The notes under the pieces are model-generated. The model saw nothing but the letters and a program-made list of their open reading frames with translations, was not told the origin of the DNA and did no database searches. A stretch of 64,000 bases of DNA from Pleurocapsa minor GSE-CHR-MK 17-07R (GTDB lineage: Bacteria; Chloroflexota; Anaerolineae; Aggregatilineales; Phototrophicaceae), in the NCBI GenBank assembly GCA_019359125.1, contig JAHHHY010000016.1, positions 17,166 through 81,165 on the forward strand. The letters run 5' to 3'. The first letter of the stretch is position 1; each line of letters begins with the position of its first letter. Of the stretch, positions 16,704-24,967 are shown in pieces. The position numbers were made by a program, and so were the translations under genes.

Positions 16704-17204
16704 CTACAAATACTCGCGCATGGCGGCATCCGCGATGTCATTGAGCAGGGCGGGCGTGTAGGGCGTGTCGCTGAGGGTGTAGGTGAGCGCCGCAAACAGC
16801 AGGATGAGCGCGTATTCATAGCGCGGGCCGGCCGGTTCGTCGCCGCAGATGAGCGCGTCCATGCCCATCGGCGCAAAATTCGACAGCACGCGCAGGCAGG
16901 CCGCCGGATAGCGCGCCCAGCGCGGCAGCGGGCGCTGCGTGTTTGTCTGCATCTGGCGGGCGCTTTGCAGGGTGAAGCTGACCGGCTGATCGGGGTTGAT
17001 GTCGAGCGCGGTCAGCGTGAAGCGGGGCGTGCCATTCAGGTGGCCTGCCAGCCACAGGTCGCGGCCGGGGGCGCAGAACAGAATATCCGGCTCGCCCCCG
17101 CTGAACTGGTTCTGATAGCCAATCAGCAGGCGCAGCGGCGGGTCGCCCGCACTCAGTATGGGCAGCTCCGCCACGTTATCCGCGCCCCTGCGGTGAGTTG
17201 CCAT
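16704..17204 (-). CDS. Truncated GHMP/galactokinase-like protein lacking the ATP loop
   Basis: A 166-residue protein whose order of motifs recalls the N-terminal half of galactokinases: QFSGGEPDILFCAPGRDLWL (about residues 33-52; compare APGRVNLIGEH), W96..Y99 in PRWARYP, then MGMDALICGDEP ahead of the usual ATP-binding GLSSSAA loop. That loop is replaced by AGPRYEYALILLFAA, and the protein ends soon after, about 200 residues short of the family. It is probably a non-catalytic relic or a sensor-type protein. Its start overlaps the end of the histidine kinase gene by 29 bases, so it belongs to the kinase/threonine-synthase transcript. The family call is tentative. Confidence 0.5.
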   Translation of the reverse strand: MATHRRGADNVAELPILSAGDPPLRLLIGYQNQFSGGEPDILFCAPGRDLWLAGHLNGTPRFTLTALDINPDQPVSFTLQSARQMQTNTQRPLPRWARYPAACLRVLSNFAPMGMDALICGDEPAGPRYEYALILLFAALTYTLSDTPYTPALLNDIADAAMREYL

Positions 17205-18498
17205 TGTCCATGATGCTGCGCACGCTGCGCTTGCCGCCGGCCATCAGCGGCAGCACCACGATGAATTCGCTGCCAGGCAGGCGCTCCGGGTCAAAGCCCG
17301 GGCTGACCGCGCTGATGCTGCCGCCGTGCGCCTCCACCACGCCCTTGCACACCGCCAGCCCCAGGCCGATGCCGCCGCCGCGAAAGGCCGTCTTGCTGGT
17401 GGAATGCAGCATATGGTCATTGGTGGTATTGAAGCGCTCGAAAATGCGATCGACCGCGTCACGCGGGATGCCGATGCCTGTGTCTTTCACGGAAATGCGG
17501 ATATTGGTGTCTTCCGGGCCGGTGCCCACCAGCGGCGTGACCGTCACCGTGATGGTGCCATTATCGGGCGTGAACTTGATCGCATTGCCGATCAGGTTGC
17601 GCATCACCAGCTCGGTCAGGTCCCAGTCGGCCAGCATCCGGCTGGGCGCGCCGGCCAGCGCCAGCGTGATATTCATGCGCCGGTCTTTGATGGCCTGCTG
17701 ATAGAAGCCCACCGCGCGCTGGATGACCTCGGTGATATTGACCGGCGAAATCGACAGTTCCAGACGGTTGTTGATGATACGGCTGGTCGTCAGGATTTCG
17801 TTGATGATGGCCTGCATGCGGGTGATCGCCTGGCTCATGCCCTCCACCAGCAGGCGCGACCCGTCATCCTGGGCCAGCACCGTGCGAATGGCCGGATTCT
17901 CCATCAGCAGGCGGTTATAGCCGATCAGCAGCGTCAGCGGCGTGCGCAGTTCGTGCGCCGTGATGTTGATGAAGGCGTCTTTGACATTGTCCAGATGGCG
18001 CAGGTCTTCGTTGAACTTTTCCAGCTCGCGGATGCGCGTCTCCAGGCGAACGGCCACTTCCTGCGTATAGTTCTTCTGCGCCTGGCCCAGCAGGTCAGAC
18101 TCAATTTTGTCCTGGCCGCCGCCCAGATAAAAATGCAGCTGGTTGGGCAGATGCTCCACGTCCAGCGGCTTCAGCAGGAAGCCCGTGATGCCGGCCACCA
18201 TCGACATTTCGCGCTGGCCGGTCATCACCTGCGCCGTCAGCGCGACGATGGGCGTACTGGCAAAGCGCGGGTCGGCGCGCAGGGTGGTGGCGATTTCGCG
18301 CCCGCCGATGTCCGGCAGGTTGATATCGGTCAGGATCAGGTCGGGCAGCTCCATGCGCGCCATGTCGATGCCCTGCAGGCCGCGCTCGGCCGTCAGCACG
18401 CGGAAACCGGCAAAATGCAGCGTGCGCTCCACCAGCATACGGCTGCCGGGGTCGTCTTCGATATACAGGATGGTATAGGGGGCAGATTGTTCGGTCAT
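17176..18498 (-). CDS. Hybrid response regulator-histidine kinase
   Basis: A 440-residue soluble signalling protein. An N-terminal receiver (residues about 8-125) has E14-D15-D16 and phospho-acceptor D58 in LTDINLPDIGG. A short coiled coil leads to a HisKA domain with H182 in NITAHELRTPLT, then an HATPase domain with N-box NLIGNAIKF, G1 DTGIGIP and G2 GGGIGLGLA. There is no TM or input domain, so the receiver is probably the input. Its ATG overlaps the stop of the preceding threonine-synthase-receiver gene (ATGA, 18495-18498), indicating coupled translation and a likely phosphorelay between the two proteins. Confidence 0.92.
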   Translation of the reverse strand: MTEQSAPYTILYIEDDPGSRMLVERTLHFAGFRVLTAERGLQGIDMARMELPDLILTDINLPDIGGREIATTLRADPRFASTPIVALTAQVMTGQREMSMVAGITGFLLKPLDVEHLPNQLHFYLGGGQDKIESDLLGQAQKNYTQEVAVRLETRIRELEKFNEDLRHLDNVKDAFINITAHELRTPLTLLIGYNRLLMENPAIRTVLAQDDGSRLLVEGMSQAITRMQAIINEILTTSRIINNRLELSISPVNITEVIQRAVGFYQQAIKDRRMNITLALAGAPSRMLADWDLTELVMRNLIGNAIKFTPDNGTITVTVTPLVGTGPEDTNIRISVKDTGIGIPRDAVDRIFERFNTTNDHMLHSTSKTAFRGGGIGLGLAVCKGVVEAHGGSISAVSPGFDPERLPGSEFIVVLPLMAGGKRSVRSIMDNGNSPQGRG

Positions 18499-20174
18499 TC
18501 GATTTTTGTCACCAGCTTCTCGACGAGGTCTTCGTCGATTGAGCCGCCTTTTTGCAATAATAAATGGACCTGGTCATTCAGCCAGCCGCGCTCGCGGGCG
18601 GTCAGCTCTTTGGCGGTAATCACGACGATCGGGATACTGTTCAGGCGCGGGTCGGCCTTCATCTGCTCGATCACGGCAAAGCCATCCACGCCGGGCATCA
18701 TCAGGTCGGTCACCACCAGATCGGGCTGGAAATCGCGCACCAGCGCCATGCCTTCCGCGCCGTCATGGGCCAGCCGCACATCATAATCACCGCGCGCCTG
18801 CATGACGCGGGCGATCAGGCGGGCGGCGTCCACGTTGTCTTCCATCACGACCACACGGCGCACATTCTCGCTCAGGCCTTCCAGCGCGGAAATCAGGCTT
18901 TCGGGCGGCAGCGCGGGCGCATGGGCGCGATGGCTGACATCGAACTGGCGCTGCCACTGCTCGTCCAGGATTTCCAGCTCCACCGGCAGGGTGTGGCCGG
19001 AACAGTTCACGACGACCACATCATCCGGCTTGATGATGCCTTCCTGCACCATCTTGAACAGCCCGGCAAAGGTGACGCCGGTGGCCGGCTCCACCGAGAT
19101 GCCGTCGTTGCGGGCCAGCACACGGGTGGCGTCGAAGGCTTGCTGGTCACTGGCGGAGATGAATGTGCCACCGAAGTCCTGGACATAGTCGTAGAGCAGT
19201 TCGTAGGCGCGGCCCGGATTGCCAGTCGCCAGCGTGGCGATGACGGTGTCCGGCCGCTCGACGGGCGTGGCGATGCGCTGCCCGCGCTGGAAGGCCTCCA
19301 CCATCGGCGCGCAGCCCTCAGACTGCACAATGCCCATTTTCGGCATCCGGTCGATCAGACCAAAGTCATACATCTCGCGGAAGCCCTTGCCCACGCCGAT
19401 CGGCCCCATGCCGCCGCTGACCCCCTGGATGAACCAGTCGGGAGAGCGCCAGCGGGCGTTGTCGTCCGGCACGGCGGGCAGCATCTCGCGATCAAAGGCA
19501 AGCTGCTCGGCGATTTCATAGGCCATCGTCTTCATCGCCTCGATGGCGGCCGTGCTCTTGATGCCGCGATCGAGGAAGATGCCGCGCCGCGCCGCAAACT
19601 TGGCGGCCAGTTCTTTGGTTTGGTCATAGGTGCCGGTCACCTTGATGACTTCGGCCCCATACAGCGCCGCCTCGCGCATCTTCTCGTTGGGCGTCAGCGT
19701 GGGGAAAAACGCCCACACCTTGATGCCCGCGCGCGCGCCATAGGCCGCATAGGCGATGGCGACGTTGCCGGTGCTGGCCACCACCACTTCTTCCACGCCC
19801 AGCTCTTTCAGCGCCGAAATGGCGACCGTGGCCTGGCGATCCTTGAAGCTGGCGGTTGGGCCCTGGCGCTCGTCCTTGATATACAGGTGTTTCAGCCCCA
19901 GATTGGCGGCCAGCACGCGGCTGCGAATCAGCGGGGTATCGCCTTCGCCCAGCGAGACGATATTGGCCGCGTCGGTGATCGGCAGCACCTCGGCATAGCG
20001 CCACAGGCTGTGGCGGCGGCGGCCCAGGTCATCGACCCACGCCTCCACATTCAGCTCGCTCAGGTCATAGCGCGCCTCGAGGATATTCTCGCCGCACTTC
20101 GGACATCCAGACAGATGCCGCGTCAGCGACATGCGCGTATGACAGTTGATACATTCCAGTTCAAAACGCTTCAC
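18495..20174 (-). CDS. Threonine synthase-like PLP enzyme fused to a receiver domain
   Basis: A 559-residue fusion. Residues 1-35 form a zinc ribbon (C8, C11, C24, C27). Residues about 60-410 are a fold-type II PLP enzyme of the threonine synthase group: LGEGDTPLI, K111 in ASFKDRQA as the Schiff-base lysine, STGNVAIAYAAYGARAG, and SGGMGPIGVGKGF. Threonine synthase makes threonine from O-phosphohomoserine. Residues about 438-555 are a receiver domain with acidic pocket ED, phospho-acceptor D490 in VVTDLMMPGVDGF and K in the ITAK motif. Receiver fusions to this enzyme are not something I recognise. The next gene, a kinase, overlaps by four bases. The frame is continuous with no sign of a frameshift between the two halves. 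Confidence 0.88.
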   Translation of the reverse strand: MKRFELECINCHTRMSLTRHLSGCPKCGENILEARYDLSELNVEAWVDDLGRRRHSLWRYAEVLPITDAANIVSLGEGDTPLIRSRVLAANLGLKHLYIKDERQGPTASFKDRQATVAISALKELGVEEVVVASTGNVAIAYAAYGARAGIKVWAFFPTLTPNEKMREAALYGAEVIKVTGTYDQTKELAAKFAARRGIFLDRGIKSTAAIEAMKTMAYEIAEQLAFDREMLPAVPDDNARWRSPDWFIQGVSGGMGPIGVGKGFREMYDFGLIDRMPKMGIVQSEGCAPMVEAFQRGQRIATPVERPDTVIATLATGNPGRAYELLYDYVQDFGGTFISASDQQAFDATRVLARNDGISVEPATGVTFAGLFKMVQEGIIKPDDVVVVNCSGHTLPVELEILDEQWQRQFDVSHRAHAPALPPESLISALEGLSENVRRVVVMEDNVDAARLIARVMQARGDYDVRLAHDGAEGMALVRDFQPDLVVTDLMMPGVDGFAVIEQMKADPRLNSIPIVVITAKELTARERGWLNDQVHLLLQKGGSIDEDLVEKLVTKIE

Positions 20175-20230
20175 AGTGGTTCCCGGTTTCAGTTCGAAAG
20201 TAACACCTTATTAAGCATATCGCGTTGGCG

Positions 20231-22057
20231 TCAGGATACGACTTGAGATTGCTGCGCCATCTTGCTGACACGCTCGTCAAACAGCCTGGCCGCCTCATCA
20301 TAAATGATCTGGTCGTAACGCGTCAGGTGGCGGATGAGCGCCATTTCCTCGTCACCAGGCGGCTTCGCAGCGGAGGCAGGCGCGGTATTGATGCGCACCT
20401 TGTTTGGGATTTGCGGCCAGCCAAAGCGATGGCTGAGCAGGCGCAGCGATTCACCATAGCGTTCCTGCACCCCCACAAAGGCAAAATTGCGCATGCGCTC
20501 CAGCGCCACCGGCAGCATACGCTCATAGTCGGCATCTGTCAGCGTTCCCTGAAGCTCCCACAGATAGGCGGTGAAGGCGGCATTGTCCATCAGATTCACC
20601 GGCCCCAGCGCCAGCTTGTGCAGATCGAGATCCCACGCGAAGTGGATGAGCGCAGAATGGCCGGACATCGGCCCCAGCAGCGGGTCGCGCAGGTACTCCA
20701 GCAGCGATAGATTTTGCCCCGCACGACGTGTATCGATGAGCGGCAGACGCTGCATGTGTTTGTAGCGCGAGATAACGCGGCTGGCGGGATCGCGCAGGAA
20801 GGTGACGACTTCCGGCCTGACGGGCGCGATGTAATCGAGGAAGAAGTGCTGAAAATGGCCCATAAACAGCCGATAGCGGCGCATCTGCTCGGGGCTGAAG
20901 GTAAAGAACTGATCCCAGTGCTGCGCCTGAAGCACCATGTGCTCCGGGTAAATGGACGAGAGAATCGCACGGAAGCTGCTGCCCGCCGTCTTGGGCACGT
21001 GCAGGAAATACAGCGGCGGCAGCGGGTACGAGACGTCTTTGGGGGGAGGCGTGAATGTACCAACGAGTTCGTTGTGCGGGCGGCGTATGGTGATTTCGCG
21101 AACCGGGAATTTACGGGTATTTACCGGCGCTTCTGTCTTCACCTCGCTGTACAGCGCGATATAGGCGCGCAGCGAATCGTCCAGGCTTCGGCGTGCGCGC
21201 ACAACCTGGCTGACGGCACGGGCATCGGAGCCATCATACTGTTCAATTTCGCGCTTCAGCACGCCCGCTTCGTGCGGCAGCAGCAGCACGCTGCCCGACA
21301 GGTTCCAGCGCAGGCGCATCTCCAGGTTCTCGCTGGTCAGCATGCCGCCCACGCCAGCCATATCCACCAGCACGACAGCAGCCCCCACGGCGGCGGCTTC
21401 CAGCGCGGCGCGTCCGGAGGCAAACACGATATCATAGCCGGGCAGCAGTTTTTCCGGCGTATCGGTCTGCGTGTTCATCTGTGCGCCCGCCACATCCAGC
21501 GGCACTCCCAGCGAAGCGCAGGCCTCGCGAATCGGCCTGAGGAAAGTGTCTTCGCTGGCATAATTGCTCAGCACCAGCGCCCGCTGCGGACGCTCTGGCA
21601 GCGGCAGCCGGGGCAAAAATATCGTCAGATCGACTGTATTGGGAATCACGCGGATCAGGGGATCGGGAATCTGCTCTGTATACAGCCTGGCCAGACCCCC
21701 CTCATCCACACATACGTAGCGTCGAATCTGCGGCAGCACCGGCACCTTGTCGTGCCACGCCAGCGCGTCGCGCACCACATAGATGGCGGGCACATCGGGA
21801 AAGGCCGCGCAGGCGGCGCGGGCAGGCTGGGTGTGGTGCGCGTGGATGACCTGTGGCGCGCGCGGTAAAGCAGCCAGATCGGTCACCACGGGGATGCCCG
21901 CGGCGCTCAGCTCGGTCGTGACGGACCCGCCCACGACGGGAGCATACACCATCGGGCGATGGCCTATCCTGAGCAGACCCAGCGCGTGATCGCGCACGAA
22001 CGCCTCCGTGCCGGTGCGGCCATTCAGGCACATATTGGTGATCAGGATATCGATCAA
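20231..22057 (-). CDS. Glycosyltransferase-sulfotransferase fusion protein
   Basis: About 608 residues. The first 300 look like a GT-B glycosyltransferase: ILITNMCLNGRTGTE at the N-terminus, IHAHHTQPAR, LIRVIPNTVDLTIFLPR and YDIVFASGRAALEA. Residues about 345-600 are a PAPS-dependent sulfotransferase of the heparan 2-O type: 5' loop LHVPKTAGSSFRAIL (352-366) and 3' loop TFLRDPASRVISRYKHM (419-435). One protein could thus add and sulfate a surface sugar. The frame is open far upstream, but that part is antisense to other genes. I place the start at TTG 22057, just before the first strand; ATG 22033 is the alternative. It is divergent from the next glycan gene. Confidence 0.78.
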   Translation of the reverse strand: MIDILITNMCLNGRTGTEAFVRDHALGLLRIGHRPMVYAPVVGGSVTTELSAAGIPVVTDLAALPRAPQVIHAHHTQPARAACAAFPDVPAIYVVRDALAWHDKVPVLPQIRRYVCVDEGGLARLYTEQIPDPLIRVIPNTVDLTIFLPRLPLPERPQRALVLSNYASEDTFLRPIREACASLGVPLDVAGAQMNTQTDTPEKLLPGYDIVFASGRAALEAAAVGAAVVLVDMAGVGGMLTSENLEMRLRWNLSGSVLLLPHEAGVLKREIEQYDGSDARAVSQVVRARRSLDDSLRAYIALYSEVKTEAPVNTRKFPVREITIRRPHNELVGTFTPPPKDVSYPLPPLYFLHVPKTAGSSFRAILSSIYPEHMVLQAQHWDQFFTFSPEQMRRYRLFMGHFQHFFLDYIAPVRPEVVTFLRDPASRVISRYKHMQRLPLIDTRRAGQNLSLLEYLRDPLLGPMSGHSALIHFAWDLDLHKLALGPVNLMDNAAFTAYLWELQGTLTDADYERMLPVALERMRNFAFVGVQERYGESLRLLSHRFGWPQIPNKVRINTAPASAAKPPGDEEMALIRHLTRYDQIIYDEAARLFDERVSKMAQQSQVVS

Positions 22058-22138
22058 AGCGGGTATCTCTATAACCGGATTCAAACAGATGCTATCATAA
22101 GTCGACAAGACCTTCCGTTGAATAGTGGGTTTAAGTCC

Positions 22139-23344
22139 ATGAAGATGCTGTGCTGCCTGTCTGATGATGCGTTGCAAGAGCCAAAAATCCACAGGCTTCT
22201 GGTGCAGATGCACGCTGACCTGCTGCTGTTCACAGGTGCCAGCATGATTGAAATCCCCGACCTGCTGGGCGAAGCACGCGGCATCTTTGACCTCGACGAG
22301 CTGACAGCCACGCCGGATGTCATCCTTGCGCGCGGGCACCTGTTTGCGCTGGCTGCCATCACGCGCTTCCCGACGGTCCCGGTCGTCATGCTGGCCGACC
22401 GCTTCGACTGGGAAGTGCTGCCGCCTTTCCTGGCGCACATCGCGCTGTATGTCGCTTTCAGTGGGGACGATGCCCGCCGGCTGATGCTGGAGTATGGCGT
22501 GCACCCGGACCGGGTCGTCACAGCGTTTGTGCCGCAGACAGACCTGTCTGCGCTGCCGCTGCTGCCTGCCCCGCAGACGCCGCCGCGGCGGGCGCTGATT
22601 GCCGATGACACGCCCGACAACGAGCCGTGGATCGCCGCCATCACGCATGTCTTCCAGACGGAAGGCATCGACGTGCAGGTGCTGCCCGTGAAGCAGGTGC
22701 CGCCTGATTACGCGGAAAAACTGGCCGATATTGACCTCGTCGTCGCACATGGGGAGCTGGCCGCGGCCGCAGCCGCCTGTGGCCGCCGCGTGATCATCGC
22801 CGCGCCGCGCACGACAACCTGGATGCTGCGCCTGCACACGCTGGATGATTTCCTGATGCGTGCGTTTACGCCCAAATTTGGCGAGGATGCGTATCAGGAT
22901 CCGGGACCACTGCGCGTCGCGCTGGCCCAGCGCGAGCATGATGAAGTCGCTGCCCTGGCCGAAAAAGTGCGGGCGCACACGCTGGCTGGCATTCGGGCGC
23001 GCATCCACGGACTGGAGCGCGTGTCGGCGCCCGACCTGACTAGCCTGGGCGCGCATTGCACCTGGGCTGCACGGGCCTTTTCGAACGGCATCGGCGGGGA
23101 GCTGGCGCTGGCCCACGGCCGCGTCGCGCTGCTCGAACGCGCCCTGGCGGAAGCCCAGTCTGCCCGTGGAACGCGGACTGTTTCGATCACGACGCTTGAT
23201 CCAGAGGCCTATCGCGCGCCGCGCCCGGCAGATTGCAGCGCGATTCAGGCAGAACTGGATATGATGAAAAATACGAAATTGATCCGTTACATTGTTCAGC
23301 CGTGGTGGAACTTCCGCGCCCGCATGCGCAAGGCACGCGGCTGA
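22139..23344 (+). CDS. Glycosyltransferase-like protein, unassigned
   Basis: A 401-residue protein with two Rossmann-like halves: VILARGHLFALAAI, VPVVMLADRFDWEVLPPFLAHIALYVAFSGDD in the first, and RRALIADDTPDNEPWIAAIT, DIDLVVAHGELAAAAAACGRRVIIAA in the second. The C-terminus has a helical stretch and ends LIRYIVQPWWNFRARMRKARG, a basic amphipathic tail often seen in membrane-associated glycosyltransferases. No EX7E motif was found. It is divergent from the sulfotransferase fusion and followed after 33 bases by the DegT aminotransferase, which places it in a surface polysaccharide locus. Confidence 0.6.
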   Translation: MKMLCCLSDDALQEPKIHRLLVQMHADLLLFTGASMIEIPDLLGEARGIFDLDELTATPDVILARGHLFALAAITRFPTVPVVMLADRFDWEVLPPFLAHIALYVAFSGDDARRLMLEYGVHPDRVVTAFVPQTDLSALPLLPAPQTPPRRALIADDTPDNEPWIAAITHVFQTEGIDVQVLPVKQVPPDYAEKLADIDLVVAHGELAAAAAACGRRVIIAAPRTTTWMLRLHTLDDFLMRAFTPKFGEDAYQDPGPLRVALAQREHDEVAALAEKVRAHTLAGIRARIHGLERVSAPDLTSLGAHCTWAARAFSNGIGGELALAHGRVALLERALAEAQSARGTRTVSITTLDPEAYRAPRPADCSAIQAELDMMKNTKLIRYIVQPWWNFRARMRKARG

Positions 23345-23377
23345 CGCTGGCCGTTTGCCCAACCAGGAGCAGTGCTG

Positions 23378-24454
23378 ATGCAGATTCCAATCTCGAAAGT
23401 GGTGCTGGGTGAGGCCGAAAAACAGGCCGTGCTGCGCGTGCTGGACAGCGGCACGCTGACCCAGGGCGAGGAAGTCGCGGCCTTCGAGCGCGAATTCGCC
23501 AACCTGCATCAGGCGGCGCACGGGGTGGCTGTCAACAACGGCACCTCGGCGCTGATCGCCGCGCTGCTGGCGCACGACATTGGCCGCGATGACGAGGTGA
23601 TCGTGCCGTCGTTCTCGTTTTTTGCCACGGCCTCCAGCGTGCTGGCGGTGGGCGGCGTGCCCGTCTTTGCCGACATCGAGCCGGACACGTTTTGCCTGTC
23701 GCCGGAAGCGGCAGAGCGCGCCATCACCCCGCTGACAAAAGCGATCATGCCGGTGCATTTGTTTGGCCAGATGGCGGACATGCCAGCATTTGCCGATATA
23801 TGTGCGCGCCACGGTCTGGCGCTGATCGAGGATGCGGCGCAGGCGCACGGTGCGACGCTGGATGGGCGCTATGCCGGAAGCTGGGGCACGGCCACCTTCA
23901 GCCTGTATGCCAGCAAGAACATCATGGCTGGCGAGGGCGGCATGGTGCTGACCAACGACGCCGACACCGCCGAGCGCCTGCGCGTTATCCGCAACCAGGG
24001 CATGGCCAGGCAGTATGTGCATGAACGGCTGGGCTATAACCTGCGCATGACCGAGATTGCCGCGGCCATTGGGCGGGTGCAGCTGGCCGGGCTGAACGCG
24101 GGCAACGCGCAGCGGCGGGCCAACGCTGATTTCTTCAATGCCCACCTGCGCGGGGTGACCACGCCGGTCGAGCGGACGGGCAGCGCCTCGTGCTGGCACC
24201 AGTACACGCTGATGCTGCCCGCGCATGTCGACCGTGACACGCTGGTGCGCGCGCTGAACGACAGCGGCATCGGCGCGAAGGTGTATTACCCGATTCCGCT
24301 GCACCGCCAGCCGGTCTTTGGCAGCGTGCAGCCCAGCCTGCCCCACACCGAGACGGCCGCCGCACATGTGGTCAGCCTGCCGGTGCATCCGCATCTGACG
24401 ACCGAGGAGCGCGCCTATATTGTCGAGACGGTCAACCGGCTGGCGGGCGCGTGA
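23378..24454 (+). CDS. DegT/DnrJ/EryC1/StrS family sugar aminotransferase
   Basis: A 358-residue fold-type I PLP aminotransferase that makes amino sugars on nucleotide-linked keto sugars. Seen: GTLTQGEEVAAFEREFA, VNNGTSALIAAL, VPSFSFFATASSVLAVGGVPVFADIEPDTF, LIEDAAQAHGA and the lysine in YASKNIMAGEGGM, then NLRMTEIAAAIG. The start at 23378 has AGGAG eight bases upstream; a GTG at 23372 is too close to it. It probably works with the glycosyltransferase genes beside it. Its last 23 bases overlap the end of the convergent membrane protein gene. Confidence 0.92.
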   Translation: MQIPISKVVLGEAEKQAVLRVLDSGTLTQGEEVAAFEREFANLHQAAHGVAVNNGTSALIAALLAHDIGRDDEVIVPSFSFFATASSVLAVGGVPVFADIEPDTFCLSPEAAERAITPLTKAIMPVHLFGQMADMPAFADICARHGLALIEDAAQAHGATLDGRYAGSWGTATFSLYASKNIMAGEGGMVLTNDADTAERLRVIRNQGMARQYVHERLGYNLRMTEIAAAIGRVQLAGLNAGNAQRRANADFFNAHLRGVTTPVERTGSASCWHQYTLMLPAHVDRDTLVRALNDSGIGAKVYYPIPLHRQPVFGSVQPSLPHTETAAAHVVSLPVHPHLTTEERAYIVETVNRLAGA

Positions 24455-24956
24455 CGCGTTTTTCGATGGCCGCGATCAGCCGGTCATAGTCGGCATGACT
24501 GCGCGTATTCACGCTGATGACCGGATGCAGCCCTTCTCCTGAAAAGAACCCCACCAGCCGATACTGCGGCGGCAGCCCGCGCAGCAGCAGCAGCTTGCCC
24601 GCCGCAGGGCGGTATTTCTTTTTGCCCACAGCGCGCTTGCGATACACTTCCGCACCTTCCGGCGGCAGCGACGGGTCCTCGGTCAGCGCGAGTACATCCA
24701 CCCACGGCACGAGACGGTCACGCCACACGGCCGGTTGCAGCAGCAGGCCGTCCTCGCGCAGCGTGATATCCGGGGCACGGGCGGTATTCTGCAGCACGGG
24801 CAGGGCCAGCAGCGCCAGGAAAACGGCCGCCAGCGCCATCAGCGGATAGCCAGACGCCCCGATCAGCCCCAGCACGGCGGCGCACACCCACATAACGATC
24901 GTCAGGATCAGCGCGCCGATTTCGCCAGCGCGTTTGCCTTTCAGCGATGATTGCAT
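24432..24956 (-). CDS. Small membrane protein with PH-like domain
   Basis: A 174-residue protein with two adjacent TM helices (ALILTIVMWVCAAVLGLIGA and YPLMALAAVFLALLALPVL) then a cytoplasmic beta-rich domain (DITLREDGLLLQPAVWRDRLVPWVDVLAL) like bacterial PH/YdbT-type proteins. The start at 24956 follows AGGA by six bases; an ATG at 24971 overlaps the upstream stop and is also possible. It is probably co-transcribed with the GT-C-like gene. Role unknown. It overlaps the DegT gene tail to tail by 23 bases. Confidence 0.65.
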   Translation of the reverse strand: MQSSLKGKRAGEIGALILTIVMWVCAAVLGLIGASGYPLMALAAVFLALLALPVLQNTARAPDITLREDGLLLQPAVWRDRLVPWVDVLALTEDPSLPPEGAEVYRKRAVGKKKYRPAAGKLLLLRGLPPQYRLVGFFSGEGLHPVISVNTRSHADYDRLIAAIEKRVTRPPAG

Positions 24957-24967
24957 GTCATTCCTTC

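Noticed and set aside
18495..20174. Threonine synthase-receiver fusion as a frameshift or chimeric artefact
   Set aside because: A single uninterrupted frame with a linker of normal composition joins the domains, and the downstream kinase overlaps the receiver-side stop codon in the usual ATGA way. An assembly error cannot be fully excluded without reads.
18564..20246. 560-codon open frame antisense to the threonine synthase-receiver gene
   Set aside because: No motif and His/Ala/Gly-rich composition typical of antisense frames; the minus strand carries all enzyme and receiver residues.
20231..24394. One 1,387-codon open frame on the minus strand covering the sulfotransferase fusion and everything up to the DegT gene
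   Set aside because: The part beyond about 22060 runs antisense to two well-supported plus-strand genes and has Arg/His/Gln-rich, family-less sequence. The open frame is a by-product of high GC.
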